Assembly: GCA_033764095.1 (NCBI GenBank) | Contig: JANRJF010000119.1 | Coordinates: forward strand, 1-14,115 | Length of the DNA: 14,115 bases | Direction: 5' to 3' | From: JBDTMT01 sp033764095 | GTDB lineage: Bacteria > Desulfobacterota > Binatia > HRBIN30 > CADEER01 | Shown here: positions 1 to 6,552 of the stretch, one piece after another | Layout: each line of letters starts with the position of its first letter | Numbering within the stretch: position 1 is the first letter of the stretch | Position numbers and translations under genes: made by a program | Notes under the pieces: generated by a model | What the model was told of the DNA's origin: nothing | Databases searched by the model: none | What the model saw: the letters and a program-made list of their open reading frames with translations, nothing else

Positions 1-79
1 GAAGAGCTCGTAGCGCACGGCCTTCCTTCTTGCGCGGCGGCGCGGCGAATGCCAACCGTCCGCGCCGGGAGGCATCACC

Positions 80-955
80 ATGCACGGACGACTCGAGGGC
101 CGGGTGGCCGTCATCACCGGCGGCGGCAACGGCATCGGCCGCGCCACGGCGCTGCGCTTTCTCGCCGAGGGCGCGGCGGTGGTGATCGCCGACCTCAACC
201 CGCAGAGCGGCGAGGAGACCCTCGCCCTGGCCAACCAGGCGGGCGCCGGCGAGCGCATCCGTTTCGTGCGCTGCGACGTGACGCGGGAGGCGGACATCGC
301 CGCCGCCATCGCCGCCGCGCCGCAGGCCTTCGGCCGCCTCGACTGCGTGTTCAACAACGCCGGCATCGCCGGCGCCTTCGGGCCGATCGCGCACGTCGAC
401 GCCGACGAATGGGACTACACCTTCAGCGTCCTGGTGCGCGCCGTCTTCCTCGGCATGAAGCACGGCGCGCGCGTCCTGCAGGCGCAGGGGCAGGGCGGCT
501 GCTTCATCAACACCGCCTCGATCGCCGGCCTCTCCGGCGGCGACGGCCCGCAGGCCTACTCCGCGTCGAAGGCGGCGGTGATCAACCTCAGTCGCGCCGT
601 CGCCATCGAGCTGGCGCCGGCGCGCATTCGCGGCAACGCCATCTGCCCCCGCCTCATCCGCACCCCGGTGGTGCACCGCGGCAACGCCGAGCTGCTCGAG
701 CCGATCGCCGCCGGCATGCAGCCGTGGCCGGAGCCCGGCCGCCCGGAGCACATCGCCGCCGTGGCGCTCTTCCTCGCCAGCGACGACGCGCGCTTCGTCA
801 CCGGCGAGGCGCTGGTGGCCGATGGCGGCATGGTCGCGGTCGGCGCCAACGCCGCGCAGAAGCTCGGCCAGGGCGCCGCGATGTACGCCGCCGCCGGCCT
901 CGACCACGGCAGCACGGGGCAGGGCACCGTGCTGCGCGCGCTGGCGGACAGTTGA
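80..955 (+). CDS. Short-chain dehydrogenase/reductase (SDR) family oxidoreductase
   Basis: A 291-residue protein of classical SDR length, expected to be a cytosolic NAD(P)-dependent oxidoreductase. The Rossmann glycine motif TGGGNGIG is at residues 13-20. Asp38 at the end of the second strand favours NAD(H) over NADP(H). The NNAG motif is at 92-95. The catalytic set is Ser147 in NTASIAG, Tyr160 and Lys164 in YSASK. The start is the ATG at 80, with a GGGAGG ribosome-binding site at 67-72 and a 7-nt spacer. After the active site, where most SDRs have a Pro-Gly pair, this one reads CPRLIRTP with Arg in place of Gly. The C-terminal tail of about 35 residues after the VADGG motif is longer than usual. 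The next gene begins 29 nt downstream, so the two are probably co-transcribed. The substrate cannot be told from sequence. Family assignment is secure. Confidence 0.95.
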   Translation: MHGRLEGRVAVITGGGNGIGRATALRFLAEGAAVVIADLNPQSGEETLALANQAGAGERIRFVRCDVTREADIAAAIAAAPQAFGRLDCVFNNAGIAGAFGPIAHVDADEWDYTFSVLVRAVFLGMKHGARVLQAQGQGGCFINTASIAGLSGGDGPQAYSASKAAVINLSRAVAIELAPARIRGNAICPRLIRTPVVHRGNAELLEPIAAGMQPWPEPGRPEHIAAVALFLASDDARFVTGEALVADGGMVAVGANAAQKLGQGAAMYAAAGLDHGSTGQGTVLRALADS

Positions 956-984
956 ACGCTCCAGACGACGGGCGAGGTGCGACG

Positions 985-1986
985 ATGCCCCATCATTATC
1001 AGCTGTTCGATCCGCTGCTGACGCCGGCCGGCGCCGACGCGATGGTCGAGCTGTGCGCGCGCTACGGGCGCTACCAGGCGTACTCGCAGGAGGCGTCGGA
1101 GGCGGAGATCGGCCAGGGGCTGGCGCAGCGCCACGACGCGGTGATGAACTTCATCAAGTCGGGCGGCCGCTTCGGCCGCCGGGAGCCGCTGGCGGTGTCG
1201 GCGGCGCGGACCAACTACTTCCGCGAAGAGTACGCCTACGGCGAGACGATCAAGATCGCCGGCATCGAGCCGTTCCTGCATCACGCGGGCTTCCTCGCCG
1301 CGGCGCGCGCCGTGCACGGCCGCCCGGTGATCGAGCCGGCGATCGTCTACGCCAACATCCTGCTGCCCGGCCAGGAGCTGGCGGTGCACACCGACGTGCC
1401 CGAGTTCCGCGGCGCCAACCGGCGCAAGTTCCCGCAGTGGCTGCTGGTGGTCATGCACCACGCCGGCCTGTTCGACGCCTGGCGCATGCCGATCGTCACC
1501 GGCGTCGCCTGGTTCAGCGAGTGCCAGGGCGGCGAGTTCGCCTTCTACCCGGACGGCGCCGGCGGCGCGCCGCAGACGCTGCCGGCGAAGCGCAACACCG
1601 CCGTGCTGCTCGACACCGACTCGGTCTTCCACGGCGTCGACCGCGTCGCCGGCGAGCTGGCGCCACTCAAGCCCGGCATGGTGCTGGTCGCCGACGGCGG
1701 CCGCCGCTGGAGCGTGCGCGACGGCGAGCGCGTCGTCGTCCGCTACGACTGGGACGAGCTGCGCTTCTCGGTCTCCTGGAAGGCCTACTGCTTCGCCGAC
1801 GCGGCGGAGCGCGACACCTGGCGCGCGCACCGCGACGACCTGGCGCTCGATCCGGTGCTCGACCGCCTGGTCGACGACCTGCGCGCCCGCGGCCGCCTGT
1901 CCGGCGACCGCCCGCCGCCGACCGAGCTGGCGCTGCTGCTGATCGACGAGTACGTGCGCTTCCCGACCCTGTCGGCGCCCGAGTAG
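985..1986 (+). CDS. Putative 2-oxoglutarate/Fe(II)-dependent oxygenase
   Basis: A 333-residue protein whose central part looks like the double-stranded beta-helix of 2-oxoglutarate and Fe(II)-dependent dioxygenases. HTD at 135-137 (His135, Asp137) and His216 in DTDSVFHGVDR give the HxD...H iron triad. Arg260 in LRFSVSWK is the likely 2-oxoglutarate-binding basic residue. The segment GGEFAFYPDG at 183-191 is also typical of prolyl-hydroxylase-like members. The reaction would be an oxidative hydroxylation in the cytosol; the substrate is unknown. The start is ATG 985, preceded by GAGG at 974-977 with a 7-nt spacer. The frame stays open upstream to position 49, but that stretch lies over the dehydrogenase gene and is not coding. 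The stop codon TAG (1984-1986) lies inside a 13-bp inverted repeat. Its pairing with a dehydrogenase suggests a two-step oxidation of one compound, which is inference. Confidence 0.8.
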   Translation: MPHHYQLFDPLLTPAGADAMVELCARYGRYQAYSQEASEAEIGQGLAQRHDAVMNFIKSGGRFGRREPLAVSAARTNYFREEYAYGETIKIAGIEPFLHHAGFLAAARAVHGRPVIEPAIVYANILLPGQELAVHTDVPEFRGANRRKFPQWLLVVMHHAGLFDAWRMPIVTGVAWFSECQGGEFAFYPDGAGGAPQTLPAKRNTAVLLDTDSVFHGVDRVAGELAPLKPGMVLVADGGRRWSVRDGERVVVRYDWDELRFSVSWKAYCFADAAERDTWRAHRDDLALDPVLDRLVDDLRARGRLSGDRPPPTELALLLIDEYVRFPTLSAPE

Positions 1987-2037
1987 CGCGGCCCTGCCTC
2001 CCATCGGCCGACAGGCGGCCACCGAGGGCCGCGCTAC
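1983..2037. repeat. Inverted repeat with perfect 13-bp arms overlapping a stop codon
   Basis: GTAGCGCGGCCCT (1983-1995) and its exact reverse complement (2025-2037) flank a 29-bp loop. The left arm contains the TAG stop of the oxygenase gene. The structure could act as an RNA hairpin at the end of that transcript, but no T-run follows, so it is not a classic intrinsic terminator. It may be a small dispersed palindromic element. The inverted repeat itself is certain; its role is not. Confidence 0.7.
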
Positions 2038-2066
2038 CTGGCCGCCCTCCCGGCCTTGCCTTAGTC

Positions 2067-2091
2067 GAACGAGCGTTTTAAACGTTCGTTC
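2067..2091. promoter_or_regulatory. Palindromic operator of the TetR-type regulator
   Basis: GAACGAGCGTTT, one T, then AAACGTTCGTTC form a 25-bp palindrome matching at 11 of 12 arm positions, a size and symmetry typical of TetR-family operators. It ends only 3 bp before the ATG of the regulator gene. Binding there would block transcription of the whole exporter operon. A weak promoter may overlap it (TTGCCT at 2056-2061), but the -10 hexamer is unconvincing. Operator function is inferred from symmetry and position. Confidence 0.75.
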
Positions 2092-2094
2092 TCG

Positions 2095-2751
2095 ATGGCC
2101 GCGGTTGCCCGCAATGCCGCCGAGACGCGCCAGCGCGTCATCGACGCGGCGAGCGCGTTGTTCGCCGAGCGCGGCTTCCACGCCACCACGGTGCGCGACA
2201 TCGCGCGCCGCGCCGGCGTCAACCTGGCGGCGGCGCACTACCACTTCGGCTCGAAGGACACGCTCTACCTGGAGGTGATGCGGACGCAGTTCGACGCGGT
2301 GATGCAATCGCTCGCCGAGCGGCGGGCGCGCTTCACCGGCGGGCGGCCGAGTCGGCGGGCGCTGGTCGAGCTGCTGCGCGAGCGGGTCGCGGTGATGCTG
2401 GAGATGCTGCTCGGGCCGCCCCCGGGGCTGCCCGGCACGCTGATGCTGCGTGAGATGCTCGACCCGAGCGCCGCGTTGCCGGACATCGTCCGGCAGTTCG
2501 TCCGCCCGCACAAGGACGAGATCGGCGCGCTGGTGGCGCGGCTGGCGCCGCGCCTCGACGCCGCGACGGTGGAGCGGTGCGTGTTCAGCATCGTCGGCCA
2601 GATCTTCTTCTACCGCACCCAGCTGGCGGCGCTGCCGCACCTGAGCGACTCGCCGCCGATGACCAAGCGCTGGATCGCCGCCACCGCGGCGCACATCACC
2701 AGCTTCTCGCTCGGTGGCATGCGCGCCGCGGCGGCGCGGAGCGCGAAATGA
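2095..2751 (+). CDS. TetR/AcrR-family transcriptional repressor, CecR-like
   Basis: A 218-residue regulator of usual TetR-family length. The N-terminal helix-turn-helix spans roughly residues 10-55: ETRQRVIDAASALFAERGF, then TTVRDIARRAGVN and AAHYHFGSKDTLY. The C-terminal ligand domain (LMLREMLDPSAALP, then IVGQIFFYRTQLAALPHL) resembles that of E. coli CecR/YbiH, the regulator of the ybhGFSR exporter. The gene order here is the same, which supports the match. It should be a cytosolic dimer that represses its own operon through the palindrome at 2067-2091 until a ligand binds. ATG 2095 is the only possible start: the frame is closed by TAG at 2062-2064, and no other start codon lies between. 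There is no Shine-Dalgarno, so translation may be leaderless. Its stop overlaps the next start (ATGA, 2748-2751). Confidence 0.93.
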   Translation: MAAVARNAAETRQRVIDAASALFAERGFHATTVRDIARRAGVNLAAAHYHFGSKDTLYLEVMRTQFDAVMQSLAERRARFTGGRPSRRALVELLRERVAVMLEMLLGPPPGLPGTLMLREMLDPSAALPDIVRQFVRPHKDEIGALVARLAPRLDAATVERCVFSIVGQIFFYRTQLAALPHLSDSPPMTKRWIAATAAHITSFSLGGMRAAAARSAK

Positions 2752-4430
2752 GACGGCTACGCGCGATCGCGAGCCGCCCACCTCGCGCCAGCGTCGCGGC
2801 CACGGATTACACGGATTGCACGGAGAAGAGACGGAAAAGGCCGAGACGTTCACCAGGTTCCAGCGGGCGTCCTCGCGGTGGACCGGCCGGGACCTCGGTG
2901 TCTGTGTTCTTTCTCCGACTCCGTGAAATCCGTGTAATCCGTGGCCTCGTAGCCCGCGCGAGCACGCGCGCGGCCTGCGCCGCGGCGCTCGTCGCGCTCG
3001 CCGGCTGCAGCGCGGTGCGCGACGTGTGGCGGCCGGAGGGCGACGGCGGCGACACGCCCGCCGAGCGGCGCGCCAAGGTGTCGACGCTGGCGCCGGCGGC
3101 GGGCGTCGTCGATCCGCTCGCGGCGCCGACGCCGGTGCCGACCGCGACGGTCTACGACCTGCGCGCCGCGCTCGCCGAGGCGACGCGCGCCAACCGGACG
3201 CTGCGCACCGCCGACCTGCGCGCCTCGATCGCCCGCCAACGCGCGCTGGAGGCGCGCGGCCTGTTGCTGCCGGCCACCACCGCGCAGGCGCGCTACACCT
3301 GGTTCAGCGACGTGCAGAGCACCAACGCGCGCGTGCCGGCCAACGCGCTCGGGCCGGGCGTGCCGCCGACCGACGCCAACTTCGGCGTCGACCTGAGCGA
3401 CAGCGACGCGGCAACGGTGAATGCGCAGGTGCTCCTGCCGCTCGACCTGTCCGGCGAGCTGCGCCAGACGCTCGCCGCCGCGCAGGCCGGCTATCGCGGC
3501 GAGGCGGCGCGGCGCTGGGCGACGGAGTTGGAGACCGACCTGGAGGTGACGCGCGCCTACTTCGATCGCCTCGCCGCGGCGCGCCTGCGCGAAGTGACCG
3601 AGGAGACCATCGCCCTCTATCGCCGCCAGTTGCACGACGCCGAGGAGCGCTACGACGCCGGCCGACTGACCAAGAACGAGGTCCTCGAGGTGCAGGTGGT
3701 GCTGCGCAACGCCGAGCAGCGCAAGCTTCAGCAGGACGTGCTCATCGACCGCGCGCGCTGGGCGTTCAACCAGGCGATCGGCGTCGAGGTCGACGCGCCC
3801 ACCGAGGTCGCCGACCTGCGCCGCCGGCCGACGTTGCCGCCGGTCGAGCAGACGCTGCGCGCCGCGCAGCAGAAGAACCCGGTGCTCACCGCGCTGTTCG
3901 AGCGCCAGCGCCAGTTGGAGGCGGAGCTCAGCGCGCTGGAGCGCAGCCGCTTCCCGCGCTTCGAGGGCGGCGGCGCGATGAACTACTCCAGCTCCGACCT
4001 GTTCACGCCGAACCAGATCGGCTCCGGGTTCGTCGGCTTCCGCTGGGATCTCGGCACCGACACCATCCGCGAGGAGCGCATCGGCGCGGCGCGGCTGGCG
4101 ATCGACCAGAACCGCGTCGACCTGGAGGCCGAGCTGCGCCGCCTGGAGCAGGCGCTGCGCAGCACGCAGCGCTCCGCCGAGGAGCGCCTGGCGGCGCTCG
4201 ACACCGCCGAGGTGGCGGTCGGGCAGGCGGAGGAGAACCTGCGCATTCGCCGCCAGCAGTTCGACAGCGGCCGCGCCGAGACGCGCGACGTGCTGGAGGC
4301 GCAGCGCCTGCTCGCCGAGCAGCGCGCCGTGCTGGCCACCGCGCTCTACGAGGCGCAGACGCGCCGCGCCGAGCTGCAGCAGTTGATGGGCGAGCCGTTC
4401 GAGGCCTTGCTCGCCGACGGTGAGGAGTAA
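2748..4430 (+). CDS. TolC-type outer-membrane efflux lipoprotein
   Basis: The outer-membrane channel of the exporter. Two TolC-type helical repeats are visible: one from YDLRAALAEATRANRTLR to AFNQAIG, the second from LPPVEQTLRAAQQKNPVL to TRRAELQQLMGE. A lipobox LAGC places the lipidated Cys at codon 3006-3008, giving a mature protein of 474 residues, normal for CusC-like lipoprotein channels. ATG 2748 overlaps the regulator stop (ATGA) and has GGAG at 2738-2741 with a 6-nt spacer, so it is the best-supported start. However, a 147-bp palindromic element (2799-2945, exactly 49 codons) lies in frame between this ATG and the lipobox, putting the Cys at residue 87, unusually far in. Removing it in thought gives a 38-residue leader. 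GTG 2904, inside the element, would give a 35-residue leader and is the alternative start. The adaptor gene follows after 3 nt. Confidence 0.88.
   Translation: MRRLRAIASRPPRASVAATDYTDCTEKRRKRPRRSPGSSGRPRGGPAGTSVSVFFLRLREIRVIRGLVARASTRAACAAALVALAGCSAVRDVWRPEGDGGDTPAERRAKVSTLAPAAGVVDPLAAPTPVPTATVYDLRAALAEATRANRTLRTADLRASIARQRALEARGLLLPATTAQARYTWFSDVQSTNARVPANALGPGVPPTDANFGVDLSDSDAATVNAQVLLPLDLSGELRQTLAAAQAGYRGEAARRWATELETDLEVTRAYFDRLAAARLREVTEETIALYRRQLHDAEERYDAGRLTKNEVLEVQVVLRNAEQRKLQQDVLIDRARWAFNQAIGVEVDAPTEVADLRRRPTLPPVEQTLRAAQQKNPVLTALFERQRQLEAELSALERSRFPRFEGGGAMNYSSSDLFTPNQIGSGFVGFRWDLGTDTIREERIGAARLAIDQNRVDLEAELRRLEQALRSTQRSAEERLAALDTAEVAVGQAEENLRIRRQQFDSGRAETRDVLEAQRLLAEQRAVLATALYEAQTRRAELQQLMGEPFEALLADGEE
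2799..2945. repeat. 147-bp element with 27-bp inverted arms inside the TolC-type gene
   Basis: The left arm (2799-2825) and right arm (2919-2945) are reverse complements at 26 of 27 positions. Each arm is built on a 9-bp period; in the right arm CCGTG recurs at 2921, 2930 and 2939. The core reads CACGGATTACACGGATT. The 93-bp interior is not obviously repeated. No transposase or clear target duplication is seen. Closely similar CACGGATTACACGG sequences are, from memory, common as dispersed intergenic repeats in environmental bacterial genomes. In the host reading frame the arms read as TDYTDCTE and LREIRVIRG. Confidence 0.85.
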
Positions 4431-4433
4431 GTC

Positions 4434-5456
4434 ATGCCGCGTCGTGCCCTGATCATCGTCGCCGCCGCCGCCCTCGCGGCGGCGATCGGCTATCTCGTCT
4501 GGCACCGCGACGGCACCATCGATCACTACACCGGCGTCGTCGAGGGCGAGGAACGCGTCATCCGCGCCGAGGTGCCGGGCCGAGTCCTGACGGTGGCGTT
4601 CGGCGAGGGCGACACGGTGCCGGCCGGCGCGGTGCTGGCGCGGCTCGACGACCGCGACATCGTCGCCCGCCTCGAGGCCAAGGCGCAGTCGCTCAACGTG
4701 CTCGACGCCGAGATCGCCCGCCAGGCGCAGCAGGCGGAGACCGCCGAGCAGACCTGGCGCCAGGACGTCAACGCGCGCCAGGCCGACCTGCGCCAGGCGA
4801 CCTCCGCCGCCGAGCTCGCCGAGCGCACCTACGCGCGCGAGCAGGAGCTCATCGTCACCGGCGCCAGTACCCGCCAGCTGCTCGACGAGGTGCGCGCCGC
4901 GCGCGACCAGGCCAACAGCGCGCGCGACCGCGCCCGCGACATGCTGGCCCGCGCCCAGGCGGAAGCGGGCGTGGTGGCGGTGGCGCAGAAGCAACTCGAG
5001 GTGCTGCGCCAGCAGCGCGCGCTGGCCGAGCGCGAGCTCGCCGAGCTCAAGGTGACGCACGACAAGTCGGTGATCACCGCGCCGGACGTTCCGACCCGGG
5101 TCGAGACGCAGTTCCTGTGGCCCGGCGAGCTGGCGCAGCCCGGCACGCCGGTGCTGGCGCTGCTCGATCCGCGCGACCAGTACGTGCAGATCTACGTGCC
5201 GGTCGCCGACCTGGCGCGCGTGCGCGTCGGCCAGCGCGTCGCCATCGAGCTCGACAGCGCGCCCGGCACCCGTGTCCCGGGCGAGATCAGCTTCATCGCC
5301 GACCGCGCCAACTTCACCCCCGAGAAGATCGAGACGCGCGAGGACCGCGTCGGGCAGGTCTACCGCGCCAAGGTGCGCATCCTCGAAGGCGTCGAGAACT
5401 TCCGGCCGGGAACGGAAGGCAACGTCTATCTCGACGGAGCGGCGCCGCAGTCATGA
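4434..5456 (+). CDS. HlyD-family periplasmic adaptor, YbhG-like
   Basis: A 340-residue membrane-fusion protein linking the inner-membrane ABC transporter to the outer-membrane channel. Residues 5-23 form an N-terminal membrane anchor. The first half of a lipoyl-like domain follows (RAEVPGRVLTVAFGEGDTVPAG, about 44-65), then a long Ala/Gln/Arg-rich coiled coil, about 75-212, and a beta-barrel region. The C-terminal stretch ISFIADRANFTPEKIETRED, followed by a YRAKVRIL segment, is characteristic of YbhG-type adaptors. E. coli YbhG is of similar length. The start is ATG 4434, with GAGGAG at 4422-4427 inside the end of the previous gene and a 6-nt spacer, so the two are translated together. The junction to the next gene is the only non-compact one in the operon: 148 nt holding a heptamer-repeat palindrome. 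Confidence 0.93.
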   Translation: MPRRALIIVAAAALAAAIGYLVWHRDGTIDHYTGVVEGEERVIRAEVPGRVLTVAFGEGDTVPAGAVLARLDDRDIVARLEAKAQSLNVLDAEIARQAQQAETAEQTWRQDVNARQADLRQATSAAELAERTYAREQELIVTGASTRQLLDEVRAARDQANSARDRARDMLARAQAEAGVVAVAQKQLEVLRQQRALAERELAELKVTHDKSVITAPDVPTRVETQFLWPGELAQPGTPVLALLDPRDQYVQIYVPVADLARVRVGQRVAIELDSAPGTRVPGEISFIADRANFTPEKIETREDRVGQVYRAKVRILEGVENFRPGTEGNVYLDGAAPQS

Positions 5457-5490
5457 GCTGGGAGCGGCGGTCCGCTGGCGCGGAAGAAAA

Positions 5491-5586
5491 GGCAACTGGC
5501 AAAAGGCAAAAGGCAAGGGGCAGAAGGTCGGGCTGGATTCCTTTTTCGGACTTTTGCCTTTTGCCTTTTGCTTTTTGCCTTTTGCC
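5491..5586. repeat. Inverted array of GGCAAAA / TTTTGCC heptamers
   Basis: The left side (5491-5525) is five consecutive 7-bp units: GGCAACT, GGCAAAA, GGCAAAA, GGCAAGG, GGCAGAA. The right side (5552-5586) is five consecutive units: TTTTGCC, TTTTGCC, TTTTGCT, TTTTGCC, TTTTGCC. The two sides are reverse complements in unit, separated by 26 bp, so the RNA could fold into a long imperfect hairpin. It is strikingly A/T-richer than its surroundings and fills the gap between adaptor and ATPase genes. It could reduce read-through or stabilise the upstream message; neither is shown by the sequence. Confidence 0.88.
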
Positions 5587-5604
5587 TTTCTTCGCCGTGG
5601 CGCA

Positions 5605-6552
5605 ATGACTCTCGCCGCGATCTCGCTGCGCAAGCTCGGAAAGTCCTTCGGCGCCAAGCGCGCGCTCGCCGGCATCGACCTCGAGCTCGACGGCGCGGAC
5701 CTGGTCGGCGTCGACGGGCCGGACGGCGCCGGCAAGACGACGCTGCTGCGCGCGCTGGCCGGGCTGCTGGAGATCGAGGCCGAGCAGGCGAGCGTGCTCG
5801 GCGTCGATCTGCGCGGCGACGTCCGCGCGCTCAAGCAGCGCGTCGGCTACGTGCCGCAGGCGTTCAGCCTGCCGCGCGACCTGTCGGTGCTGGAGAACCT
5901 GCGCTTCACCGGCCGCCTGCACCAGCTCGACGAGGCGGTGTTCGCCGAGCGCAGCGGCGCGCTGCTGGCGCGCACCGGGCTGGCGCCGTTCGCCGATCGG
6001 CCGGCGGCGAAGCTGTCCGGCGGCATGAAGCAGAAGCTGGCGATCAGCTGCGCCCTGCTCTCCGATCCGGCGCTGCTGCTGCTCGACGAGCCCACCGCCG
6101 GCGTCGACGTGGTGGCGCGCGACGAGATCTGGTCGATGCTGCGCGAGCGGCGCGGCCGCAGCCTGATCCTGATCAGCACCAGCTACCTCGAAGAAGTCGA
6201 GGCCTGCGACCGCCTGCTCTACCTCGACGACGGCCGCGTCGTCGCCGCCGGGACGCCGAGCGAGCTGCGCGCCGGCGTGGCGCTGGAGCTCTACCGCGCC
6301 TGGGGTGACGAGCCGCGCGCCATCGCCGCGGCGGCGCGCCGCCTGCCGTACGTCGGCGAGGCGCGCGCCACCGGCCGCTACGCGCGCATCGAGGTGCCGC
6401 GCGCGCGGACGCCGGGGGCGGCGCGCGTGCTCGCCGATCTCGTCGCGCTGCCGGCGGTGGTGCAGCTCGCCGAGCAGGCGCCGCTCGACATGGAAGCAAC
6501 GTTGCTGGCGCTGGCGCGGCCGTCGGCACCGGGCGTCGGCGCGAACGCGTGA
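5605..6552 (+). CDS. ABC transporter ATPase, first half-equivalent of YbhF
   Basis: A 315-residue cytosolic ATPase that powers the efflux complex. Walker A is GPDGAGKTT at 38-46, the Q-loop Gln is 85 (YVPQAF), the signature LSGGM is at 137-141, and Walker B is LLLLDEP with Asp161-Glu162. The switch histidine is missing: the H-loop reads ISTSYLEEVE, with Ser193 where His is normal. GPDGAGKTT and an altered H-loop are, from memory, features of the N-terminal ATPase domain of YbhF/YhiH-type double ATPases. A C-terminal extension of about 90 residues follows. ATG 5605 is chosen because the conserved fold begins at once; it has no clear Shine-Dalgarno and lies 18 nt after the heptamer palindrome. 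Its TGA overlaps the next start (TGATG). Confidence 0.93.
   Translation: MTLAAISLRKLGKSFGAKRALAGIDLELDGADLVGVDGPDGAGKTTLLRALAGLLEIEAEQASVLGVDLRGDVRALKQRVGYVPQAFSLPRDLSVLENLRFTGRLHQLDEAVFAERSGALLARTGLAPFADRPAAKLSGGMKQKLAISCALLSDPALLLLDEPTAGVDVVARDEIWSMLRERRGRSLILISTSYLEEVEACDRLLYLDDGRVVAAGTPSELRAGVALELYRAWGDEPRAIAAAARRLPYVGEARATGRYARIEVPRARTPGAARVLADLVALPAVVQLAEQAPLDMEATLLALARPSAPGVGANA

Noticed and set aside
1..75. A possible 5' end of a divergent minus-strand gene reaching the left edge, with a translation ending in RRKAVRYELF
   Set aside because: Only 25 codons are visible, there is no Shine-Dalgarno before its ATG at 75-73, and nothing can be matched. Sequence to the left would decide.
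2577..2747. An upstream extension of the TolC-type frame to an ATG at 2577
   Set aside because: It lies wholly inside the regulator gene and its translation there is Arg/Ala-rich shadow sequence. ATG 2748 has a ribosome site and the typical stop-start overlap.
556..2853. A long minus-strand open frame of 765 codons across the oxygenase and regulator genes
   Set aside because: It is antisense to well-supported genes, and its translation is Arg/Ala/Gln/His-rich with no recognisable domain. Very GC-rich coding DNA leaves such antisense frames open by chance.
2799..2945. The 147-bp inverted-repeat block as an insertion sequence
   Set aside because: It is too short to encode a transposase and no flanking direct repeat is evident. 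At most it is a non-autonomous or palindromic dispersed element.
2850..5060. A minus-strand open frame of 736 codons over the TolC-type and adaptor genes
   Set aside because: It is antisense to clear homologues. Low-complexity Arg/Ala/Leu/Gly translation; codon-bias shadow.
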